From Alphaproteobacteria bacterium (GTDB lineage: Bacteria > Pseudomonadota > Alphaproteobacteria > Rs-D84), in the NCBI GenBank assembly GCA_017650505.1, contig JAGCET010000042.1, forward strand, positions 1 through 64,000: 64,000 nucleotides of DNA, given 5' to 3'. The position numbers and the translations under genes were made by a program. Below the pieces are notes generated by a model. The model was not told the DNA's origin and ran no database searches. It was given only the letters and a program-made list of their open reading frames with translations. The first letter of the stretch is position 1. Every line of letters starts with the position of its first letter. This document shows positions 7,701-16,423 of this stretch, in pieces.

Positions 7701-8651
7701 TTATTGTTCTTCACTTGGTGATTCATCTATAAATTCTGCATCGGCGGCATCTTCACGTAACAGGAACTCAAAGAAAGCACCCAACACATTCAACGACCCC
7801 GTAATAGGCATAAGCATTATTTTACCCAACGTCTGCATCGGATGTGGCTTTACGTCCAAATGTGCCAATGCATTTTCGCGACCATAGAAATGTTTCTGAT
7901 ACGCGGCATCCATATTTTTTGATTGCAACATAACAAAGACATCGTATGTGTTAAATGGTTTGTCAATGAATACCCCCTGACCAAATGTGGCACCCATACG
8001 CAGATAGCCCTTGATAAGTGGGGTCATTTGCTTCTTTGCAATATCTTCATCAACAAATGCACGCGGCAATATGTTCATGCGCGCCATACGTTGGTCCACA
8101 CCATTGGCAAAATTTTCCGCTATCACGCGGGCGCGCAACCGCAACGGCGACAAATGGTTGTAATACAGGTACGATATAGCCTGGGCCGATTCTACGGGTT
8201 TTTGTCCCGTCCAAGATGCAACACCGAACAGCACCGCAATACGCCGACGCAAAACATATTCACTTAGACCCGCCCACAACATACGCATCACCAACGCATT
8301 TTCGCGGTATTCCGCCGCAACACATGCGCGCGACATTTCCGCGATATTATCAGACGCCTTTTTTATTTTCGAAATATTGAATTCGGTTTCCGTATAGAAC
8401 CCGCCCATTTTATCGGCGGCCTTTTTATCGATAATACGATACGCACCAACAATTTTATCACCGTGGAACACGGCCATATATTCGGCATATTTATCAAATT
8501 CATCAAATTCTTCGTGCAGTTCTTGTTGTTCGGGCGTGGCCGATGCACCTTCTTCGACAACGAACACGTCATAGCGCAATTGACGCACCATACGACGTTC
8601 TTCTTTATTACGTGTTAAACGAACTTCGAAATCACGAACTTTAATAGCCAT
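7701..8651 (-). CDS. olsB: OlsB-like ornithine N-acyltransferase
   Basis: A 316-residue GNAT-fold protein resembling the family that transfers a 3-hydroxyacyl chain from acyl carrier protein to the alpha-amino group of ornithine, the first step of ornithine-lipid synthesis. The N-terminal part (RLTRNKEERRMVRQLRYDVF, HEEFDEFDKYAEYMAVF, GAYRII) and EMSRACVAAEYR are typical of this family. The C-terminal 60 residues extend beyond the catalytic core. The ATG at 8651 follows AAGGAAT, and a promoter lies at 8677-8705. It is the first gene of the three-gene operon with the PlsC-like acyltransferase and bacterial-type proS. A related acyl-homoserine-lactone-synthase-like function is less likely given the PlsC neighbour. 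Confidence 0.8.
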   Translation of the reverse strand: MAIKVRDFEVRLTRNKEERRMVRQLRYDVFVVEEGASATPEQQELHEEFDEFDKYAEYMAVFHGDKIVGAYRIIDKKAADKMGGFYTETEFNISKIKKASDNIAEMSRACVAAEYRENALVMRMLWAGLSEYVLRRRIAVLFGVASWTGQKPVESAQAISYLYYNHLSPLRLRARVIAENFANGVDQRMARMNILPRAFVDEDIAKKQMTPLIKGYLRMGATFGQGVFIDKPFNTYDVFVMLQSKNMDAAYQKHFYGRENALAHLDVKPHPMQTLGKIMLMPITGSLNVLGAFFEFLLREDAADAEFIDESPSEEQ

Positions 8652-8676
8652 AATTTATTCCTTGGTATTATGTTTA

Positions 8677-8705
8677 AGGTTATCAAACAAAACGCCGATG
8701 TGCAA
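8677..8705 (-). promoter_or_regulatory. Promoter of the olsB operon
   Basis: On the minus strand TTGCAC (8705-8700) and TAACCT (8682-8677) are separated by 17 bases, 26 bases upstream of the ATG at 8651. Confidence 0.5.
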
Positions 8706-8843
8706 TCTTTTTATTTTTTACCCCATAGCTCATTAGAATAATTTTATTGACGAGAATTCCGTTAATTGGGTGTCCCCTTTTTACCTCTAACAACTTGCTG
8801 CAATTCTGTGGTTTCGTTTGTACACACGTACCTATTAAAAGGA

Positions 8844-10832
8844 TTACCAAAGTCGCACACGTTTATCGGGCGCAATGTACATCCTGTCTTGTGGGCCAAT
8901 ATTGAATGCATCATACCATGCATCGATATGTGGTAAAATTCCATTTACACGCCACCGATTTAACGAATGTTCATTCGTCTTGGTTTGAACCAATACCTGT
9001 TCGGGGCGTATATTGCCCGCCCATGCACCAGCGTACGCAATAAAGAATCGCATATCTGGCGTCAGGCCAGAAACACCATCAGATTTACGTCCAAAATTTT
9101 TGTACGCCGTATAAGATATTGTCACACCGCCATAATCCGCCAAATTTTCGCCCAGCGTGAATTCGCCATTTGCGTGGACGTTTGGTGCAACTAAAATATT
9201 ATCAAAGAATTTCTTCATAACGTTTGCACGTGTGGTGAATGCGTCTGAATCCGCGGTCGTCCACCAATCACGCATATTTCCGGTTGCATCAAAATGACGG
9301 CCCGAATCATCAAACCCGTGTGTCATTTCGTGTCCAATAATTGCCCCAATCGCACCATAATTAAACGCATCGTCTGCATTCATATCAAAGAACGGATACT
9401 GCAAAATCCCCGCCGGAAAACAGATTTCATTTGTTGATGCGTCATAATATGCGTTGATTTCGTGCGCGTTCATATACCAAATTGTTGGGTCTTTTTCCTC
9501 ACCGATTTTTTTCATCCAAAATTCGTCTTCGAATTTTGCGACACGCATCATATTTTCAAACAGATTTTCATCTTTATCTAATTTCAGTTCGGAATAATCG
9601 CGCCACTTATCCGGGTACCCAATTTTTGCGCGAAACGATGCCAATTTATTTAATGCATGGGCCCGTGTTTCATCCGACATCCAATCGATTTTTTCAATGC
9701 GCATTTTATATGCACGGCGCAGATTTTCAACCAAATTTTGCATACGACGCTTTGCCGCCGCCGGAAAATATTTGCCAACATATATTCGTCCAATTTCTTC
9801 ACCGACCGTGTTATTCAAAATACCAACAACGCGTTTCCAACGTGGCTTCTTTTCTTTTTGACCCGACATTTCACGGTTAAAGAAATCGAAAGAAATGTCA
9901 TACGTCGTATCGTCCAAAAAACCATCCGCCACCAAAATAACATGGTATTTTAGGTAAGATTTTATCAAATCTAAATCCGTATCATTTATAATTTTTATCG
10001 ATTCTTGAATTGCCGCGGGTTGGCCAACATTCAGGTATTCTGCGGCGTTCGCGCCACGCGCATCAAAATATTTTTTCCAATCAAAACCCGCATATTCGCC
10101 CATAAAATCATCGCGTGACATTTTATGATAATTTGCATGCGGATCACGTAAAACTTCCTTGGTATGAAAAGATTTTGCCATGCGTTCTTCGAATTTATAA
10201 ATCTTGGCCGCATCTGCGCGAATACCGAAATTCTTTAATTGCGCCGATATAAATTCAATATACTTTTTACGAATTTCTTTTGTGCGCGCATCGTCATCGA
10301 AATAATAATCACGTGGCAAACCAATTCCGCCCTGGGCCAGATTGTATAAATAATGATTGCTGTCTTGTTCGTCTAAATCAACAGAATCAGACCAAAAAGT
10401 CGAAAAATACATTTGATTTTTGCCCAAATATTCCGCAAGTTCTGATTTTGACTTTATTGCATCGATCTCATCAAAATATTTTTTTACAGGCGCAGTTCCA
10501 TCCGCATTCAACTTTTCCACATTCATGGCGATACTGTACAGTGTTCCAATCTTGCCATCATCGGTTTCGGCAATTTCGCGCACGCGTCCAAGGTTGGTTT
10601 CGGCCAAAACCTCAAACACACCGTACCGCGTATAATCATCCGGAATTGGATGACTACGTCGCCAATTTAATGTCGCATAGTCAAAAAAGTCATCACCCGG
10701 ATTTATGGTTTTTTCCAAACTTTCCATCTTTATGCCCGTATTCATTTTATGCCCCCTTTGATAAGACGTGACAAATATTACGGCCGCCACCACGCCGATT
10801 ATTCCAAAGATATTTAACCAAGTATGTCGCAT
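8844..10832 (-). CDS. M13-family zinc metallopeptidase (neprilysin/PepO-like)
   Basis: A 662-residue peptidase. The zinc site HEMTH is at about 501-505, the third ligand motif ENLAD at about 562-566, and the substrate-binding NAYY segment lies before them. The N-terminal M13 domain begins with INPGDDFFDYATLNW. A hydrophobic segment near residues 8-24 suggests a membrane anchor or uncleaved signal, placing the enzyme in the periplasm, where it would trim oligopeptides. Its ATG lies one base after the hemW stop, so the two genes are translationally coupled. The C-terminus ends RVRLW rather than the usual Cys-containing CxxW of eukaryotic members. Confidence 0.93.
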   Translation of the reverse strand: MRHTWLNIFGIIGVVAAVIFVTSYQRGHKMNTGIKMESLEKTINPGDDFFDYATLNWRRSHPIPDDYTRYGVFEVLAETNLGRVREIAETDDGKIGTLYSIAMNVEKLNADGTAPVKKYFDEIDAIKSKSELAEYLGKNQMYFSTFWSDSVDLDEQDSNHYLYNLAQGGIGLPRDYYFDDDARTKEIRKKYIEFISAQLKNFGIRADAAKIYKFEERMAKSFHTKEVLRDPHANYHKMSRDDFMGEYAGFDWKKYFDARGANAAEYLNVGQPAAIQESIKIINDTDLDLIKSYLKYHVILVADGFLDDTTYDISFDFFNREMSGQKEKKPRWKRVVGILNNTVGEEIGRIYVGKYFPAAAKRRMQNLVENLRRAYKMRIEKIDWMSDETRAHALNKLASFRAKIGYPDKWRDYSELKLDKDENLFENMMRVAKFEDEFWMKKIGEEKDPTIWYMNAHEINAYYDASTNEICFPAGILQYPFFDMNADDAFNYGAIGAIIGHEMTHGFDDSGRHFDATGNMRDWWTTADSDAFTTRANVMKKFFDNILVAPNVHANGEFTLGENLADYGGVTISYTAYKNFGRKSDGVSGLTPDMRFFIAYAGAWAGNIRPEQVLVQTKTNEHSLNRWRVNGILPHIDAWYDAFNIGPQDRMYIAPDKRVRLW

Positions 10833-10833
10833 T

Positions 10834-11895
10834 TTACTTCACCAATTTTGTTAGTAAATTATCCAATACCATAATCCCCGCATCCGTTGCAGCAATTCGG
10901 TCACCAACAAACGTTAGCATATCAGGATGCGATTTTGCAAATTCTAAATTTATTATTTTTTCTACATCACTATCCATGCGCACACCGCGCATTGTTCGCA
11001 AACCGGTTATGACCCGTTCCATCGCACGACATTCATTTGTTATCGGCGAAAACATTTTGCCCGCGCCCAATTCTTCGTACCAAACGCCATCCATGAATAT
11101 TCGTCCGGCCGCACCGGGCCCGATACCAATATAAGGTTCCCCATCCCACACATTCATATTGTGTCGACATTCATCACCGGGCGTGGCATAGTTGGAAACT
11201 TCATATCGCGCAAGTTTTAATTTTAAGGTTTTAGAAATCGCGTTGTACATTTCTGCCATTATCTCGTTGCCGGGCATATTCAGATTCATTTTGCCAAACG
11301 AAGTATCTTTTTCAATTGTCAATTCGTATAATGAACAATGTGAAATGCCAATTTGATTTATTTGGTCGCACATCCGGGTAACGTCTTTTACACTGTCACC
11401 CGGCAACCCATAGATAAAATCGGCCGAAACACGTATGCCGCGCTCCAAGGCCGAATCCAGCAACCGACGGGCATCATTTGCACTGTGAATTCGCCCAAGG
11501 AATTTCAATCGTGCATCATCAAAAGATTGCACCCCAACCGAAAGACGGTTAACCCCCATGGCACAAAATTCGTTAAGTTTGTTTATGTCGATGGTGCCCG
11601 GGTTGGCTTCGATAGTAATTTCTGCATCGGATACAACATCAAAATTTGCACGCAATTCGTCCATAATATTTCCAAACACCGCGGCCGGCATCAGTGATGG
11701 TGTTCCGCCACCAAAAAATATTGTTGGCACCGCAACATTGCCGATTTTTCTCCGCCAATGCCGGATTTCCGAGGTAATCTGATTTTTGTACGCATCCCAA
11801 TCTGGGGCGGCACAGGCATGCGAAAAAAATGCACAGTAATTGCATTTTTTAACACAAAATGGGACGTGAATGTAAATATTGTGCGCAGTGCTCAT
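10834..11895 (-). CDS. hemW: HemW-like radical SAM protein
   Basis: A 353-residue radical-SAM enzyme of the HemN/HemW family. The cluster motif CVKKCNYC places Cys at 14, 18 and 21, with FFGGGTPSL, EANPGT, RLSVGVQSFDD and DFIYGLPG following in the expected order. The CRHNMNVW segment resembles the HemW-specific HN motif, which favours the haem-chaperone HemW over true coproporphyrinogen oxidase HemN. It is the first gene of a two-gene unit with the M13 peptidase and diverges from the barrel-protein gene at 11979. Confidence 0.9.
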   Translation of the reverse strand: MSTAHNIYIHVPFCVKKCNYCAFFSHACAAPDWDAYKNQITSEIRHWRRKIGNVAVPTIFFGGGTPSLMPAAVFGNIMDELRANFDVVSDAEITIEANPGTIDINKLNEFCAMGVNRLSVGVQSFDDARLKFLGRIHSANDARRLLDSALERGIRVSADFIYGLPGDSVKDVTRMCDQINQIGISHCSLYELTIEKDTSFGKMNLNMPGNEIMAEMYNAISKTLKLKLARYEVSNYATPGDECRHNMNVWDGEPYIGIGPGAAGRIFMDGVWYEELGAGKMFSPITNECRAMERVITGLRTMRGVRMDSDVEKIINLEFAKSHPDMLTFVGDRIAATDAGIMVLDNLLTKLVK

Positions 11896-11967
11896 ATTGT
11901 TTTCATATTACAACCACTATTTTTCTTTTCAAGTTATAAAGTTCTTTTTCTGGGATCAAAAATGTGA

Positions 11968-11973
11968 TATAAT
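11968..11973 (+). promoter_or_regulatory. -10 element just before the barrel-protein gene
   Basis: A perfect TATAAT ends only five bases before the ATG at 11979, so transcription would begin at or next to the start codon. No clear -35 hexamer is visible. No Shine-Dalgarno sequence precedes the ATG, which fits leaderless translation. Confidence 0.45.
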
Positions 11974-11978
11974 GCACC

Positions 11979-13520
11979 ATGAAAATAGGAATGAGAAAGG
12001 GTATAGTTTCGCTTTTTTCCGCAATTTTGGCACCTTTGGCGGCATTTGCTGCGAACGAAGGGGTGCCGGTTTACTATCAAGATTCGCCGGAATCAAATTC
12101 AAATCAGTTAAATTATGGCGAATATGCAAATCGTGGATATACTAAATACATCGGCAAATCTGGGGTAAAACAGGTTGTTGGAACGCGCACTTATTCATAT
12201 ACAAATGAACGACGGATTGTGCCAACAATTGACGCGGCCACATATAATGAAAATATGACCTATACTGATGCGGGCGCAATGACGGTCAACGGTATTGCCA
12301 CACCCCAAGAAGACCAACACTCAACGTTTCTTTATGGCGGGTATTCGCGCAGATTTGCAGATTTTGAATTCAAAACCGGTGTAAATTCCATATTGGAATG
12401 GGACGACATGGTGTTTAATGAATTTACCGCCGGGATACGACACAATTTTTCATTACGAAAGTTTGATATGTTCGCCTTTGCCGAATATTCGTATGGCGAT
12501 ATGTCGCATGGCGGTCTGTCCATGGATTATGATTTGGAACCGTATGATTGGTCGGATCCAAGTTATGGAATCTTTACTATTTCCATGGGTGGCGAATCCG
12601 GAACATCGCAACATTTACGATTGGGGCTTGGGGCGCACCATATTTGGGATATTGGTGGGTGGAAGATTTCGCCGATTGTTGGATACGAAATTTTCAAACA
12701 TGATCTTGAAATGTCGGACCACTTGTACCCGAACCAGGGCGTGTATCTGCCGTTGATGACGAATATGGGCGAATATGTGTACGGGGACGAAGAAGGCTAT
12801 TTTTATTCTATGCCCATTGATATAACGCCACCCGATGAATGGTACCAGGTTTGCATGGGTCCCGAAGATATTAAAGTTGTTGTCCAAAACGGTTCATCAC
12901 TAGGCAGTTACATTACCGAACTTGGTGACGAGTTGTTTACGACCGATTATACTTCTTCTATGGGCTTAATACCGTGGGGGGTGGACGAAGGCGAATGCGT
13001 TATTATTGGTGGCGATGGGCCGATTAAGGTTGGTGGTCTGACCCACATATACAACACAACGTGGAGTGGATTTTACTTTGGTTTGGAAATCGAAAAACAA
13101 ATGACATTGGCCGATAAGTTAAGATTTTATTTCCAGTTCAGTTTACCCAAATATTCGTCCGAGGGAATTTGGCCAAATCGTACAGATTGGCAGCAAAACC
13201 CAAGTTTCTTGGACGAAGGTAATAATGGCTCGTATGCCTATGCCGCCGAATTAGAATATAATATGCGGCTGTCGTCACGGTTGCAATTGGCATTAAAGGT
13301 TGACACTAACGTTTTCCACGTTGGTCAAATACCCGGGAAATTGTATATTGCGGCATATTCTCATTGGGCAATGGATGAAGAAGGTCAATATTTGTTGGAT
13401 GATAATGGGAATCCATATATTGTAAACGAACCCGCAGAAACCCAGTATATAAGTGATTCTTTGAAACACGCAACGTGGCAATCATTTGGGTTGCATTTGG
13501 GTATTAAATTTGCTTTCTAA
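11979..13520 (+). CDS. Outer-membrane beta-barrel-like protein
   Basis: A 513-residue protein with a signal peptide (MKIGMRKGIVSLFSAILAPL then AAFA before Ala-Asn). The mature part is rich in alternating aromatic/polar stretches such as FDMFAFAEYSYGDMSHG, WSGFYFGLEIEKQMTLADKL and LRFYFQFSLPKYSS, and it ends ...LGIKFAF. A terminal Phe and amphipathic strands are typical of outer-membrane barrels recognised by BamA. No specific family is recognised; an autotransporter-type barrel is possible. An alternative start is the ATG at 11991. mltB follows 13 bases after the stop, so both are probably co-transcribed and linked to the cell envelope. Confidence 0.7.
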   Translation: MKIGMRKGIVSLFSAILAPLAAFAANEGVPVYYQDSPESNSNQLNYGEYANRGYTKYIGKSGVKQVVGTRTYSYTNERRIVPTIDAATYNENMTYTDAGAMTVNGIATPQEDQHSTFLYGGYSRRFADFEFKTGVNSILEWDDMVFNEFTAGIRHNFSLRKFDMFAFAEYSYGDMSHGGLSMDYDLEPYDWSDPSYGIFTISMGGESGTSQHLRLGLGAHHIWDIGGWKISPIVGYEIFKHDLEMSDHLYPNQGVYLPLMTNMGEYVYGDEEGYFYSMPIDITPPDEWYQVCMGPEDIKVVVQNGSSLGSYITELGDELFTTDYTSSMGLIPWGVDEGECVIIGGDGPIKVGGLTHIYNTTWSGFYFGLEIEKQMTLADKLRFYFQFSLPKYSSEGIWPNRTDWQQNPSFLDEGNNGSYAYAAELEYNMRLSSRLQLALKVDTNVFHVGQIPGKLYIAAYSHWAMDEEGQYLLDDNGNPYIVNEPAETQYISDSLKHATWQSFGLHLGIKFAF

Positions 13521-13533
13521 TTGGGGGAACATT

Positions 13534-14565
13534 ATGCGACGCCCATATTTATTTTTGACATTGTTTTTTATTTCTGTGGGTACGGCAGTGGCGAACGACG
13601 GCACGTTTGATAACGCACGGTGGGATTCTGTTATCGAAGATGTTCGCGCACGTGCCACCGCAAAAAAGATATCCGAAGAAACAATAAATGCAACTTTGCG
13701 TAATCCGGCATTTATACCATCCATAGTCAAAAGCGACAGGAATCAGTCGGAATTCAAATTGACATTGGACGAGTATTTGGCACGCACCGTAAATTCAAAC
13801 CGAATTAGTACCGGCCATAAAATGCACGATAAATACCCAACAATGCTTGCGCGCACCGAACAAACCTATGGTGTGCCACCGCATGTTATTTTGGCGTTTT
13901 GGGGCATGGAATCGAACTATGGTACGGTTAAATCGCGCCACCGTTTGGTTGATGCGTTTTTTACTTTAATATATGACGGCCGGCGTGCAAAGTTTTTTGG
14001 GGACCAACTGATTGCGCTTATGAAAATCGCAGACGACAATAAATTGGATATAAACAATATTCGTGGCAGTTGGGCCGGCGCAATGGGACATTTCCAATTC
14101 ATACCAATAACACTTGCAACGTACGGTGTTGACGGCAATGGTGATGGTCATATCGATATTATAAACAGTGTCGGTGATGCGATGGCAAGCGCAGCAAATT
14201 ACCTTAATAAACTTGGTTGGAACAAAAATGAAAAGATTACACGGCGTGTCGTGTTGCCCGCAGATTTTGATAAATCTTTGTTGGACGGCAAAACAAAAAA
14301 GACATTGAACGAATGGTCACAAATGGGTGTCTTAAATCCGGACAGTACCCCAATACCAAAGGGAAATATGGTTGCCGGCCTTGTCGCAGATGTTGCAAAT
14401 TTGCCGACCGATGAACACGATGATTATAATCCGGATTCCGATGTTGCGCCACAACCGGCATTGGTTGCATACCTGACCTATCCGAATTTTTATCGTATAA
14501 AAAAATGGAACAATTCAAATTGGTATGCTATTGCGATTTCTGAATTGTCCAATAAGTTAAAATAA
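13534..14565 (+). CDS. mltB: Lytic murein transglycosylase B family protein
   Basis: A 343-residue periplasmic enzyme that cleaves peptidoglycan between MurNAc and GlcNAc to give 1,6-anhydro ends. A signal peptide covers about residues 1-20. The catalytic Glu is in FWGMESNYG (about residue 126), followed by RRAKFFGDQLIALMKI, SWAGAMGHFQFIP and the Asp-rich DGNGDGHIDIINSVGDA loop characteristic of the MltB/SLT_2 family. No lipobox Cys is present, so it is a soluble form. The ATG at 13534 follows GGGGGA. It is the second gene after the barrel protein. Confidence 0.93.
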   Translation: MRRPYLFLTLFFISVGTAVANDGTFDNARWDSVIEDVRARATAKKISEETINATLRNPAFIPSIVKSDRNQSEFKLTLDEYLARTVNSNRISTGHKMHDKYPTMLARTEQTYGVPPHVILAFWGMESNYGTVKSRHRLVDAFFTLIYDGRRAKFFGDQLIALMKIADDNKLDINNIRGSWAGAMGHFQFIPITLATYGVDGNGDGHIDIINSVGDAMASAANYLNKLGWNKNEKITRRVVLPADFDKSLLDGKTKKTLNEWSQMGVLNPDSTPIPKGNMVAGLVADVANLPTDEHDDYNPDSDVAPQPALVAYLTYPNFYRIKKWNNSNWYAIAISELSNKLK

Positions 14566-14616
14566 TATGTCACAATTGGCGTTCAAACACGTCCAACCAT
14601 TTCCCATAAGAAACAA

Positions 14617-14904
14617 TTATTTTTTCGAAACACGGTCGCGGAATTCGTTGCACGGACGGAAAGACGTCACACGACGTGCCGATACGATTGCGGCCTCGCC
14701 CGTTTTGGGATTGCGCCCCATGCGTGCCGATTTATCCAAAATTTTGAACGTACCGAAACCGGCGAATTTAACCTCTTCCCCGTGGACCAAAGACGCACAT
14801 ATTTCATCGAATATCACGTCAACCAATTTTGCCGATTGCGCCGCCGTGAATCCGAATTTATCGCGTAATTTTGTTGCCAAATCATTTCTTGTTATTGTTG
14901 CCAT
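14617..14904 (-). CDS. ihfA: Integration host factor alpha-type DNA-bending protein
   Basis: A 95-residue HU/IHF-family protein: MATITRNDLATKLRDKFGFT, the GEEVKFAGFGTFKI beta region and the DNA-arm signature GRNPKTGE...ITARRV-like (here VSARRVTSFRP). The RPCNEFRDRV C-terminus and overall length fit the alpha subunit, which bends DNA as a heterodimer with IhfB. It lies 19 bases downstream of fabH on the same strand, a common alphaproteobacterial arrangement, although plsX and rpmF, often in the same cluster, are 17 kb away here. Confidence 0.9.
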   Translation of the reverse strand: MATITRNDLATKLRDKFGFTAAQSAKLVDVIFDEICASLVHGEEVKFAGFGTFKILDKSARMGRNPKTGEAAIVSARRVTSFRPCNEFRDRVSKK

Positions 14905-14923
14905 TTTTTCACCTTTTGTTTAT

Positions 14924-15862
14924 TTATACTCTTATTAACGCCGCACCCCAGGTAAGGCCACTGCCAAACGCGGGATACAGCACCAGTTGTCCGTGTTTTA
15001 TGATTCCGTTGTCAAACGCGTATGCCAATGCAAGTGCGCCGGATGCACCCGATGTATTCGCATGTTTGTCCACCGTAATCAAAATCTTTTCCATTGGAAA
15101 CCCAAGGCGTGCCGCGCACGATTGTATGATTCTAATATTCGCCTGGTGCGGGACAATCCAATCGATATCATCTTGGGTAATGCCGGCATGGTCCATAATG
15201 TATCGTGCCGCGTCCGGCATTAAAGACACCGCCATTTTATATGTTTCCGGGCCATTCATAATTATACGGTGATCGGTTGAACCGTGCAGCATATCAAACA
15301 TACGGCCGTCAGACATCACAACCGTGTCAATTATTCCAGAATAACTTGACGTAGAATGTTCAAATATCATTGCACCCGCACCATCACCAAACAGAACCGC
15401 CGTTGACCGGTCGGTCATATCAACAAAGCGCGACATCTTTTCTGCGCCAATAATCATTATGCGTTCATGCATACCCGCGGTAAAGAACCCACGCGCACAA
15501 TGCAACGCGTAAATATAGCCCGTACATGCACCACGCACATCAAATGCCGGAATATTTTTTGTTGCACCCAATCGCCCGCACACAGTCACACCCACGGACG
15601 GGAAATCCAGTTCTGGGGTTGTGGTTGCGACAATAACCATATCGATATCGTCTATTGTTAAATTCGCATTGTCCAGCGCCGCACGGGCCGCACTTGTCGC
15701 CATATCGGCCACAGTTTCGGAATCGGCCGCAAAATGCCGTTGTTTAATTCCGGTGCGTTCGACAATCCATTCGTCGGTCGTGTCCATAATACGTTCGAAA
15801 TCCGCGTTGGTCATAACGCGTTCGGGCAAATAAGATCCGTATCCAACAAGTTTGTTTCCCAT
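14924..15862 (-). CDS. fabH: 3-oxoacyl-ACP synthase III (KAS III)
   Basis: A 312-residue thiolase-fold enzyme that condenses acetyl-CoA with malonyl-ACP to start fatty-acid synthesis. The triad is visible: Cys113 in GACTGYIY, His239 in VPHQAN and Asn269 in HANTSGAS. DTTDEWIVERTGIKQR and the FGDGAGA glycine loop are also present. The ATG at 15862 (MGNKLVGYGSYLPE) matches the usual family start; the frame is open to 15898, where a TATAAT-like sequence sits, so that longer start is less likely. Transcribed with ihfA. Confidence 0.93.
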   Translation of the reverse strand: MGNKLVGYGSYLPERVMTNADFERIMDTTDEWIVERTGIKQRHFAADSETVADMATSAARAALDNANLTIDDIDMVIVATTTPELDFPSVGVTVCGRLGATKNIPAFDVRGACTGYIYALHCARGFFTAGMHERIMIIGAEKMSRFVDMTDRSTAVLFGDGAGAMIFEHSTSSYSGIIDTVVMSDGRMFDMLHGSTDHRIIMNGPETYKMAVSLMPDAARYIMDHAGITQDDIDWIVPHQANIRIIQSCAARLGFPMEKILITVDKHANTSGASGALALAYAFDNGIIKHGQLVLYPAFGSGLTWGAALIRV

Positions 15863-15950
15863 TTTTTTATCTTTTGCAAATGCCAAAGTATTATACATTT
15901 TTTAATATAACTTGCAATATCAAAATCACAGGTTAAAATAAGAAAGTTGT

Positions 15951-16026
15951 GTCCCCATAGTTCAATTGGATAGAACAAGTTCCTCCTAAGAATTAGATGC
16001 TGGTTCGATTCCGGCTGGGGATACCA
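15951..16026 (+). tRNA. tRNA-Arg (CCT)
   Basis: Acceptor strands GTCCCCA and TGGGGAT pair (one G-U). The D-arm is GTTC...GAAC, the anticodon stem AGTTC/GAATT, the loop CTCCTAA with anticodon CCT at 15985-15987, and the T-arm GCTGG-TTCGATT-CCGGC. CCA is encoded at 16024-16026. Confidence 0.95.
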
Positions 16027-16041
16027 AGATGGTGAAAGATT

Positions 16042-16371
16042 ATGAGAAACAAAGCAATCAAATTTGGGATTATCGCGGGAATTTTACCACACTTGTTTTG
16101 CTGTGTGTTGCCGGTCGTGCTTGGGATTATCGGAATGGTTGCGCCGGATTTTGCCGACCACGAAATTATTCCGGAAAATGCCGAGGTTTGGCTGTTCGTG
16201 TTTTCTGGGCTAATGCTTGTGCTGTCATGGGTTATGTATTTGAATCACGATGAATGCAAATGCGAACACTGCGGCGAAACACATCACCATCGCACCCAGA
16301 AAATAATTTTAATCTGTATCACGGTTTTAACAATTGCCGGCATTGCCGCACATTTAATCGGCCATCATTAG
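16042..16371 (+). CDS. Small Cys/His-rich membrane protein
   Basis: A 109-residue protein with about three hydrophobic segments. The first carries a vicinal Cys pair (LPHLFCCVLPVVLGI), reminiscent of mercury- or metal-transport membrane proteins such as MerT. A short soluble loop contains CKCEHCGETHHHR, a plausible metal-binding cluster, before the last segment. It ends AHLIGHH. A ribosome-binding site (GGTGAAAG) lies between the tRNA-Arg end and the ATG, so the gene may be co-transcribed with the tRNA. Metal transport or sensing is an inference from Cys/His content only. Confidence 0.65.
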   Translation: MRNKAIKFGIIAGILPHLFCCVLPVVLGIIGMVAPDFADHEIIPENAEVWLFVFSGLMLVLSWVMYLNHDECKCEHCGETHHHRTQKIILICITVLTIAGIAAHLIGHH

Positions 16372-16390
16372 TGTTGATGCATGGTGATAA

Positions 16391-16422
16391 CAAATATCCC
16401 GGTCAACCGACCGGGATATTTG
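16391..16422 (+). terminator. Bidirectional terminator
   Basis: A 14-bp perfect stem (16391-16404 with 16409-16422, loop AACC) lies between convergent genes and has U-rich flanks on both strands. Confidence 0.88.
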
Positions 16423-16423
16423 T

